64,000 nt of DNA from Palsa-870 sp035937155 (GTDB lineage: Bacteria > Chloroflexota > Dormibacteria > Dormibacterales > Dormibacteraceae), in the NCBI GenBank assembly GCA_035937155.1, contig DASYVJ010000043.1, positions 68,408 to 132,407 of the forward strand, read 5' to 3'. Shown here in pieces: positions 40,492 through 46,862 of the stretch (position 1 is its first letter; each line of letters begins with the position of its first letter). Below the pieces are notes generated by a model that did no database searches, had not been told where the DNA came from, and worked only from the letters and a program-made list of their open reading frames with translations. The position numbers and the translations under genes were made by a program.

Positions 40492-42726
40492 GTGACTGAG
40501 GACGCTGAACGACTGGGTCCAACGCTCAAGCATTTGCGCTCAACGGCGGGGTTGACTCAAGAGGAGCTCGCCGAGCGCTCGGGTATCAGCGCCAGAACCA
40601 TCAGCGATGTCGAGCGTGGGCTCCGAAGCATCGTGTACCCGCACACGGCGCGCCGGCTCGCGGCGGCCTTGGGACTCGAAGAAGACGCAAGCCATCGCTT
40701 TGAGGCAGTCGCAGCCAGGCGTCCCACGAGCGAACCCCAGGCCCCAACTGGTGCACTACCTATCCCTCCGACACCCTTGCTCGGTCGTGCAGACGAGGTG
40801 GCGAAACTAGTCTCCGCATCGAACGAACCCGGTGTTCGTCTACTTACCCTGACAGGGCCGGGGGGCATCGGTAAAACCCGCCTCGCACTTGCAGTCGCCG
40901 AGCTACAGCAGACATCATTTACGGACGGCGTCTTCTTCGTCTCTCTGGGTGAGGTCCATGATCCGGAGCTGGTGGCATCGGCGATCGCCAAAGCCATCGG
41001 CGTGGTCGAGATCGAAGCGGGAATCCCGCTTCTGATCGAGAGATGGCTGGCAGGACGTCAAGCGTTGATCGTGCTTGACACCTTTGAGCATCTTCTCCCA
41101 GCGGCTCTGCTGGTCTCGTCAATAATCGTTCATGCGCCCGCGAGCAAGTTCCTCGTCACAAGCCGTCGGCGCTTGAACGTGCGAGGGGAGCATGAGTTCC
41201 AGGTGCCACCCCTCGACCTGTCCTCAGCGACCGCCCTTTTCGAGACGCGCGCCGAGGCGGCTGGGCACGACCCGGATCTGGTGCTTGAAATCTGCCGCCA
41301 ACTCGACGGCCTTCCCCTGGCGATTGAGCTGGCCGCCGCGCGCACCAAACACCTTGCACTGCCGACGCTGGCAAGCCAGCTGAACAATCGCCTGGGCTTG
41401 CTGACCGGAGGCCCCATTGACCTGCCTCTCCGCCAGCAAGCTATCAGAGAGACGGTCGCCTGGAGCCACGACCTTCTTCACGAAACCGAGCGCGTTCTGT
41501 TCCGGCGGTTGGCAGCCTTCTCAGGAGGCTGGACCCTAGCGGCGGCCGAAATTGTCTGCGACATGCCAGACCCGCTGGTTGTCATCAGCGGTCTGATCGA
41601 ACAAAGCCTGGTGAGACTGATCGGACACGGTGTCGAGGCTCGATACATCATGCTCGACGTCATCCAGGAGTATGCGGCCGAACGCCTGCTGGAAGCGGTG
41701 GAGACGGAATCGACCGTGCAGCGGCACGCTCTTTATCACCTCGAGCTTGCGGAAGAAGGTGAAGCGAAGCTGGTCGGAGCCCGTCAGGAGGAGTGGTACC
41801 GACGGCTCGATGCAGAGCGAGGCAACCTTCGGCGTGCGATTGCATGGGCGATGCGGCAGACCGATAACGTCTCTGCGCTCCGCTTCACTGTGGCCCTATG
41901 GCGCTATTGGCGCTACTCTGGCGAGTTCGCCGAAGGACGCCGCTGGTCCGAGGCAGCGCTCGCAATGCCCGGCGCGGCTCCCGCGTCGCTGCGGGCAAAG
42001 GCACTGTGGGGCACTGCATTTCTGGTCTATCCGCAAGGCGATTACGGCAGGATGGCCGAGCTCGCGCCGGAGTGCCTCGACATGGCCCGCCAGGGCGGAG
42101 ACCCGATGGACCTTCGCAATGCGCTGACCGTCATCGGCCAGCTCGCGATGTGCGAGGGCCGCTATGCCGACGCGATGGAGCCTTTTCGCGAATCGCTCGA
42201 TATATGCCGCCGTCTTGGGCTGAGCTGGCAGCTCGGCACCTCACATCTCAATTTCGGGAACGCACTGCTTCATTCGGGGCATACGGCAGAGGCCGAACGG
42301 ATCTATCGCGACGGGCTCGAGGTCTATCGGAAGCTGGGCGACGCGACCTTCGCGGCCAGGATGACGAACGCCATCGCGCACGCCGCGCTGGCCGAGGATG
42401 ACTTCGAGCGAGCGGACGGTCTGGCAAGGGATTCGCTGAGAGTCTTTGCAACGCAGCGCGAACGGATTGGGGTCGCCGAGGCTCTTGACACCCTGGCTGC
42501 GGTCGCAGCGGCACGCGCCGATTCAGAGCGCGCCGCTCGGTTGGATGGAGCCTCCGAACGCATTCACGAAACGATCGCATCCCGACCGGCCCCGTTCGAG
42601 CGCACCATCAGCGGGCGATTCATCGACGCCTCGCAAGCAGCTGTGGGGGCAACTCGGTGGCGACCCGGCTGGGAGTCCGGTCATGGCCTGAGCTTGGAGG
42701 AGGCAATCGACTACGCGTTGAGCTGA
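40492..42726 (+). CDS. XRE-HTH regulator with STAND (NB-ARC-like) ATPase and TPR domains
   Basis: From the GTG at 40492 the protein has 744 residues. An N-terminal XRE HTH (LGPTLKHLRSTAGLTQEELA, ERSGISARTISDVERG) is followed by a STAND ATPase (Walker A LLTLTGPGGIGKTRLALAVA; Walker B RQALIVLDTFEHLLPA; then KFLVTSRRRLNV; GLPLAIELAAARTKHLALP). TPR-like repeats make up the C-terminal 300 residues (NLRRAIAWAM; TSHLNFGNALLHSGHTAEAE). STAND regulators such as AfsR and MalT switch on when a ligand triggers oligomerisation. The gene diverges from the SnoaL pair with about 80 bases between, and likely controls it. A tRNA-like repeat follows 36 bases after the stop. Confidence 0.92.
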   Translation: MTEDAERLGPTLKHLRSTAGLTQEELAERSGISARTISDVERGLRSIVYPHTARRLAAALGLEEDASHRFEAVAARRPTSEPQAPTGALPIPPTPLLGRADEVAKLVSASNEPGVRLLTLTGPGGIGKTRLALAVAELQQTSFTDGVFFVSLGEVHDPELVASAIAKAIGVVEIEAGIPLLIERWLAGRQALIVLDTFEHLLPAALLVSSIIVHAPASKFLVTSRRRLNVRGEHEFQVPPLDLSSATALFETRAEAAGHDPDLVLEICRQLDGLPLAIELAAARTKHLALPTLASQLNNRLGLLTGGPIDLPLRQQAIRETVAWSHDLLHETERVLFRRLAAFSGGWTLAAAEIVCDMPDPLVVISGLIEQSLVRLIGHGVEARYIMLDVIQEYAAERLLEAVETESTVQRHALYHLELAEEGEAKLVGARQEEWYRRLDAERGNLRRAIAWAMRQTDNVSALRFTVALWRYWRYSGEFAEGRRWSEAALAMPGAAPASLRAKALWGTAFLVYPQGDYGRMAELAPECLDMARQGGDPMDLRNALTVIGQLAMCEGRYADAMEPFRESLDICRRLGLSWQLGTSHLNFGNALLHSGHTAEAERIYRDGLEVYRKLGDATFAARMTNAIAHAALAEDDFERADGLARDSLRVFATQRERIGVAEALDTLAAVAAARADSERAARLDGASERIHETIASRPAPFERTISGRFIDASQAAVGATRWRPGWESGHGLSLEEAIDYALS

Positions 42727-42761
42727 GCTACCGAAGAATCCCGGTCAGCCAAACACAATCC

Positions 42762-42801
42762 GCGGTTTCGTAGGTGGTGCCACGAATCCCGCCGGGGCTA
42801 C
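42762..42801 (+). repeat. Array repeat T1 (tRNA-Glu 3'-end type)
   Basis: GCGGTTTCGTAGGTGGTGCC is followed by ACGAATCCCGCCGGGGCTAC. The second half equals the last bases of tRNA-Glu (CGAATCCCGCCGGGGCTAC). It lies between the XRE-STAND gene and vapBC. Confidence 0.85.
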
Positions 42802-42804
42802 TCG

Positions 42805-42838
42805 TATACACATCTCTCGCGCAGGTGGTGTGTATAAT
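42805..42838 (+). promoter_or_regulatory. vapBC promoter with flanking inverted repeat
   Basis: TATACACA (42805-42812) and TGTGTATA (42829-42836) form an inverted repeat with a 16-base spacer. The second arm overlaps a perfect -10 box TATAAT (42833-42838), only 8 bases before the vapB ATG. This fits autorepression by the VapBC complex and a leaderless or nearly leaderless transcript. Confidence 0.7.
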
Positions 42839-42846
42839 GGGGGTTC

Positions 42847-43071
42847 ATGAGGCGGATCCAGATCCATATCGACGAGGCTCTGGACGATGCGGCCGAAGTG
42901 GAAGCAGCGCGCAGGGGATTATCAAAGGCCGCGCTCATTCGTGCTTCGCTAGCCCGAGAACTGGCCATTGATACACGGCCGGACGCCAATCCGTGGCAGG
43001 CCCTCACGGGGTGGCTTGACGACGGTCCAGTCGAAGACCTCGATGCCGTCATTTACGACCAAGATCGATGA
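42847..43071 (+). CDS. vapB: Antitoxin, ribbon-helix-helix type
   Basis: The 74-residue protein starts with RRIQIHIDEALDDAAEVEAA, RRGLSKAALIRASLARELA, a typical RHH/CopG DNA-binding strand and two helices. The C-terminal NPWQALTGWLDDGPVEDLDA region should wrap the toxin. It overlaps the PIN-domain gene by four bases (ATGA). The palindromic promoter region supports autoregulation. The pair sits alone between two array repeats, like a cassette. Confidence 0.9.
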   Translation: MRRIQIHIDEALDDAAEVEAARRGLSKAALIRASLARELAIDTRPDANPWQALTGWLDDGPVEDLDAVIYDQDR

Positions 43072-43466
43072 GGTTCGCGGACACCAGTTTTTGGTTTGGC
43101 GTGCAAGAGCGCCGAGACTCACGTCATGAGCAAGCGCGCGCCCTGGTGGAACGGGGAGTTGGTCGGGTCGTCACCACGAACCACGTCGTCGGTGAGACAT
43201 GGACTCTCCTGCGCAGACGCTCCGGGCATTCAGCCGCGGTCGGTTTTATCGATAGGTTGAAGGCGCTCCCCGACACCGAGGTCGTGCACGTCGATAAAGC
43301 AACCGAGACCGAAGCCTGGCGCTGGCTCCGAGCGCGTGGGGAGCGCGAGTACTCATTTGTTGATGCGACAAGCTTCGCGGTGATGCGGCGTCGACGGATT
43401 CGTGAGGCTCTGGCATTCGACGGCGACTTCAACGCCGCTGGGTTCGTCGAAGTCCGGGCGGGCTGA
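43068..43466 (+). CDS. vapC: PIN-domain ribonuclease toxin
   Basis: The 132-residue protein has the PIN acidic residues: Asp in MRFADTSFWFGV, Glu in TNHVVGETWTLLRRRSG, and Asp pair in YSFVDATSFAVMRRRRIREA and ALAFDGDFNAAGF. VapC toxins cleave tRNA or rRNA when the antitoxin is lost. The genetic order antitoxin-toxin and the overlap match the family. Addiction modules of this kind stabilise cassette arrays such as superintegrons, which suits the repeat context here. Confidence 0.92.
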   Translation: MRFADTSFWFGVQERRDSRHEQARALVERGVGRVVTTNHVVGETWTLLRRRSGHSAAVGFIDRLKALPDTEVVHVDKATETEAWRWLRARGEREYSFVDATSFAVMRRRRIREALAFDGDFNAAGFVEVRAG

Positions 43467-43530
43467 GAGGTAAGCCGGACCTGACGAGCTAGTCGCACGG
43501 GACGCAAAACACTCCTAACCGAACCTAATC

Positions 43531-43572
43531 GCCGGTATTGCAACTGTCGCCTCGAATCCCGCCGGGGCTACC
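43531..43572 (+). repeat. Array repeat T2 (tRNA-Glu 3'-end type)
   Basis: GCCGGTATTGCAACTGTCGCC is followed by TCGAATCCCGCCGGGGCTACC, of which the last 20 bases equal the 3' end of tRNA-Glu. It separates vapBC from the cupin gene. Confidence 0.85.
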
Positions 43573-43629
43573 AGTGCAACTTGTTCGCTTATCGGCAAGA
43601 ACGATGGCGGGTCGCAGCCAGAACCTCAG

Positions 43630-44046
43630 CTATGGCACGCGCTCGTCCAGGTCCGGCCGCATCACGACGCTCTCCTGCTCGTGTGCATCCGTCCTGGCGC
43701 CGACGAAGAGCGCGGGCGTCGCGCCGCGATTGACAGCAACGTGTGGCACTCCAGGAGGGATGTAGAGGTAGTCCCCGGCGTGGGCCACATCACGGTGCTG
43801 GAGCTGGTCGCCGGTCCAGAGCTCGACCTCGTCCCCGCTGACCATGTAGAAGCCCGATTCGTGGTGCTCATGGGTATGGGCTTTCGTGCGCCCTCCGGGC
43901 GGTACCGGAACTGAACCGAGCCACAGTGCCATGGCGCCCACCGTCTCGGCGCTGATGCCGGGTGTGTAGGTCAGGCCTTGCTTTCCCACGTAACTCTCTG
44001 CCGCACGGACGACGCGTCCGCTCCCCTCTCTAGCCACCTGGTCCAT
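43630..44046 (-). CDS. Cupin-domain protein
   Basis: From the ATG at 44046, behind AGGAGG, the protein has 138 residues. The cupin motif 1 is KAHTHEHHESGFYMVSGDEVE (metal-binding His, His, Glu), and motif 2 is AGDYLYIPPGVPHVAVNRG. It is a small single-domain cupin whose reaction cannot be deduced; relatives are dioxygenases, isomerases or storage proteins. It is alone between repeats T2 and T3, on the strand opposite to its neighbours. Confidence 0.85.
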   Translation of the reverse strand: MDQVAREGSGRVVRAAESYVGKQGLTYTPGISAETVGAMALWLGSVPVPPGGRTKAHTHEHHESGFYMVSGDEVELWTGDQLQHRDVAHAGDYLYIPPGVPHVAVNRGATPALFVGARTDAHEQESVVMRPDLDERVP

Positions 44047-44186
44047 GTCAGCCTCCTGACCTACGACCGGCCGTTGCTCGCGTTTTGATCCGCCACGGAC
44101 AATAGCCCTGGTCGGGGGCGTCGTCAATGTGCTCCGCGCCTCTATAAGCGGAAATCCGTTACGGGGCCTTCAGCGAAAGATCACGG

Positions 44187-44225
44187 GCGGTTTCGTAACT
44201 GTCGCCTCGAATCCCGCTTGGGCTA
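44187..44225 (+). repeat. Array repeat T3 (intermediate form)
   Basis: GCGGTTTCGTAACTGTCGCC then TCGAATCCCGCTTGGGCTA. The second half has CCCGCTTGGGCTA, as in the R family, but the uninterrupted CGAATCCCGC of the T family. It links the two families. Confidence 0.8.
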
Positions 44226-44315
44226 TGCCTGCCATTGATCTAGCTTGAGCCAACGCGACATCAACCGGGTGACCCTTGCGTCCTTGCGGGCCCGGGTGCA
44301 GAGTGGTCCGCGTCA

Positions 44316-45683
44316 ATGATCATCGAGCGCCCGGACTTCCAGAGGCTGGCATGCGACATTGCTGGCCAGATCATCCTGCCCGAGGACGCCGACTACGAAG
44401 TAGCCCGGCGAGTCTGGAACGGAATGATCGACAAGCGACCCTTGGGGATCGTGCGTTGTGCCAACGCTGGCGACGTGCTCGCGACCATTGCTTTTGCGAC
44501 CGATAACGGAATCGAGAACATCGCGGTAAGGGGAGGAGGGCACAACATCGCCGGCAACGCTACCTGCGACAAAGGACTGGTTATCGATCTCTCGCCGATG
44601 ACGAGCATCGAGGTCGACCGGCACAATCGTCGCGCACGCGCCGGGGGCGGGGTTCTGTGGGGTGAGTTCGATGCCCAGACGCAGAAAGTGGGGCTCGCTA
44701 CGAACGGCGGGCTGATGCCATCAACCGGCATCGCCGGCTTCACACTAGGTGGTGGCCTGGGCCACCTGATGCGCAGTTATGGCCTGGCTTGTGACAACCT
44801 CATATCGGCTGATGTCGTGACGGCCGATGGCCGAACCCTCAGAGCGAGTGGCGCTCAAAATGACGAATTATTGTGGGCCCTACGCGGCGGCGGCGGCAAC
44901 TTCGGGATCGTCACGTCCTTTGAGTTCCAGCTCCACGATGTCGGTCCGGATCTGCTCGGCGGACGACTGATCCACCGGTTGGGTGACGCACCTGACGTGT
45001 TGCGCTTCTATCGCGAGTTCATGGCTCGTGCACCGGACAACCTGATCGTTTACGCGGGCCTATCAACTGGTCCTGACGGCGAGCCACGGCTCGGATTCCG
45101 GCCCGTCTTTAATGGCCCGGTCGCCGAAGGGCAGTCACTGCTGAAGCCGCTGCGCCAATTCGGCACACCGGTCCTTGACGACATCGAGCCCCGTCCCTAT
45201 GTCGACATTCAGAAGATCGTCGAGCCAATGTTTCCGCCAGGGCGGCTCAATTACTGGAAGGCAAACTTCGTCGACGAGCTCAGTGACGAACTGATCGACA
45301 TCTTGGTCGCGGCGTATCGTCGAGTCCCCTCACGATATTCCAACATTGCGCTCGAGCCGATGGGTGGCGCCATCGCGCGCGTGCCGGATACCGCCACAGC
45401 TTTCAATCACCGCACCTCTGCATACAGCCTCCTAATTCTGGGTGGCTGGCTGGACAGCGCGGAGACCGAGGCTAACGTCGCCTGGGTGCGGGGACTTTGG
45501 GATGTGACGCGCCCCCTTTCATCGAGCGCTGTGTACGTCAACTACTTGGGGACTGAAGGCGACAGCAGGATACGAGACGCATATGGTCCAAACCACGCCC
45601 GACTCTCCGAGTTAAAGCGAACGTACGACCCCGGGAACTTCTTCCGACTCAACCAGAACATAGAGCCGGCTGCCAGCAGCTGA
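44316..45683 (+). CDS. FAD-linked oxidoreductase, berberine-bridge-enzyme type
   Basis: The 455-residue protein has the PCMH FAD domain with RGGGHNIAGNATCDKGLVID (the His that commonly binds FAD covalently), GGVLWGEFDAQTQKVGLATN, GIAGFTLGGGLGHLMRSYGL, and GGGGNFGIVTSFEFQL. The BBE C-terminus is YVNYLGTEGDSRIRDAYGPN, HARLSELKRTYDPGNFFRLN. Such enzymes oxidise sugars or secondary metabolites with oxygen. A second, cysteinyl flavin link is not evident. It sits alone between repeats T3 and T4. Confidence 0.9.
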   Translation: MIIERPDFQRLACDIAGQIILPEDADYEVARRVWNGMIDKRPLGIVRCANAGDVLATIAFATDNGIENIAVRGGGHNIAGNATCDKGLVIDLSPMTSIEVDRHNRRARAGGGVLWGEFDAQTQKVGLATNGGLMPSTGIAGFTLGGGLGHLMRSYGLACDNLISADVVTADGRTLRASGAQNDELLWALRGGGGNFGIVTSFEFQLHDVGPDLLGGRLIHRLGDAPDVLRFYREFMARAPDNLIVYAGLSTGPDGEPRLGFRPVFNGPVAEGQSLLKPLRQFGTPVLDDIEPRPYVDIQKIVEPMFPPGRLNYWKANFVDELSDELIDILVAAYRRVPSRYSNIALEPMGGAIARVPDTATAFNHRTSAYSLLILGGWLDSAETEANVAWVRGLWDVTRPLSSSAVYVNYLGTEGDSRIRDAYGPNHARLSELKRTYDPGNFFRLNQNIEPAASS

Positions 45684-45700
45684 TCAGCGGAACCTCAGAC

Positions 45701-45737
45701 GCGGTTTCGTAGGTGTCGCCGCGAATCCCGCCAGGCC
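45701..45737 (+). repeat. Array repeat T4 (degenerate end)
   Basis: GCGGTTTCGTAGGTGTCGCC then GCGAATCCCGCCAGGCC. The first half is nearly that of T1; the GGGGCTAC end is lost. It follows the FAD oxidoreductase gene by 17 bases. Confidence 0.8.
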
Positions 45738-45847
45738 GAGTCCAGAATCGCATCCGAAGCGGCTAGCCGCAACTGACATCTGGCCTGCGGTGAACTGACA
45801 CGGGTCAGATCGCCGCCGGGCGTCTCTTAGAGCTTTAGCGCCAGCCC

Positions 45848-45904
45848 GTTCAACAGCCTTCCGACGTGGTCCAGATGGTTCGAATAGCGTCCCGCTTGGG
45901 CTAC
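45848..45904 (+). repeat. Array repeat R1
   Basis: CAACAGCCTTCCGACGTGG, TCCAGATGGTTCGAATAGCG, TCCCGCTTGGGCTAC. The core GGTTCGAATAGCGTCCCGC plus TTGGGCTAC is invariant among most R copies. It resembles the tRNA-Glu end with AGCGT inserted after GGTTCGAAT. Confidence 0.85.
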
Positions 45905-45948
45905 TCGAACATCTGTTCGATTAATTTTCTCCGACTTATCCGAGGTGC

Positions 45949-46100
45949 CCAGACCTCGAGAAGCGCTACCCGAGCCTGGTCAAGGTCATGCAGGACGCCG
46001 AGCGTGACATCCTCGCCTACCGCAGCTTTCCGGTCGGTGTCGGCCGCAAATCTGGTCGACCAATTCAATCAAGCGAATTGGAGTCGCTTGGCATTGTCTG
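45949..46100 (+). pseudogene. Mutator (IS256)-type transposase remnant
   Basis: One frame from 45949 reads PDLEKRYPSLVKVMQDAERD then ILAYRSFPV. Another frame continues from about 46038 as CRPQIWSTNSIKRI. Together they correspond to the C-terminal part of IS256-family transposases (RYPxLVxxMxxAExDxLAYxxFPxEHWRQIWSTNPIERLN). A frameshift and loss of both ends make it a relic. I see no terminal inverted repeats. It lies between repeat R1 and the SnoaL gene. Confidence 0.65.
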
Positions 46101-46321
46101 AGAGTGCTTCGCACCGATGACTTAGGCGTCGCGGGGTTCCGCGTCGCCGGGGTGATTGATAACAAATGATGCACCCAAAACGTAATCATTCACCGCATTC
46201 AGGCCCGGGGTCGGGACGGAACCCAAACTCAAGCCAGCACAGTGCCGGGCGTCGTACCAACGTCACCTACCTGCGGCAGCGAACGCCAACTCCCGGCGCG
46301 GGCAAAAAGTTCCCATCCCAA
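46101..46321. other. Non-coding interval
   Basis: I see no convincing gene between the transposase remnant and the SnoaL-like gene. The sequence AATCATTCACCGCATTCAGG and its surroundings are AT-richer than average, as expected in degraded mobile DNA. Confidence 0.35.
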
Positions 46322-46759
46322 TCAGCTGACGGCGGGATGCGGCATCAGCCCAAGCTGGGCCAGGATTTCGGCTTGGTCGAAGTACTCGCGCTGCGTCTTG
46401 ATCCGCCCATCGCGGTCGACGATCCCGACACTAGCCGCCTGCACGTCGACATGCTTGTTGGTTGCTGGCAGCAGCTCGCCAGTCGGAAGGGGGAGTGGCC
46501 CGCCGTTCGTCCCTGCCGACTCGTACTCCACGGCGACGGCTTCGCCTTGCTCGACGATGCGCTTGAGCGTGACGTGCACGTCCGGGAACGCACCGAACAT
46601 CTGAGCGTAGAACGCGACCACAGCCTGCCGTCCCTTGAGGGTCGGCATTCCTGGCCACGTAAACTCGGCATCATCCGCGTACATCTCTCCAATCGGGTTC
46701 AGGTTATGCGCATTGACCGCCGCGTTGAGTCGCCGCACCCGGTCCGCGATCGCTTCCAT
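46322..46759 (-). CDS. SnoaL-like (NTF2 fold) protein
   Basis: The 145-residue protein has the SnoaL pattern: DRVRRLNAAVNAHNLNPIGE, MYADDAEFTWPGMPTLKGRQ, AVVAFYAQMFGAFPDVHVTL, IVEQGEAVAVEYESAGTNGG, and DRDGRIKTQREYFDQAEILA. It is the third such protein in the array and more distant from the first two. The ATG at 46759 follows AAAGGAGGAAT, a strong ribosome binding site. It diverges from the LuxR-type STAND regulator, repeating the SnoaL/STAND arrangement at 40 kb. Confidence 0.87.
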   Translation of the reverse strand: MEAIADRVRRLNAAVNAHNLNPIGEMYADDAEFTWPGMPTLKGRQAVVAFYAQMFGAFPDVHVTLKRIVEQGEAVAVEYESAGTNGGPLPLPTGELLPATNKHVDVQAASVGIVDRDGRIKTQREYFDQAEILAQLGLMPHPAVS

Positions 46760-46862
46760 TGCAATTCCTCCTTTGCGTTGTGAGCGACATCGTCACGGCC
46801 CGGCGGCACAGCTCGAATCAGGGAAACCCCTACTTTCTATATCCCTCCACGGCAGGCATAAG

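Noticed and set aside
42762..44225. T repeats as extra tRNA genes
   Set aside because: Only the 3' part of the tRNA is present; no acceptor 5' strand, D arm or anticodon arm can be drawn upstream.
45866..46120. Plus-strand 84-codon ORF
   Set aside because: A different frame of the same stretch gives transposase similarity, and the ORF itself reads through repeat R1.
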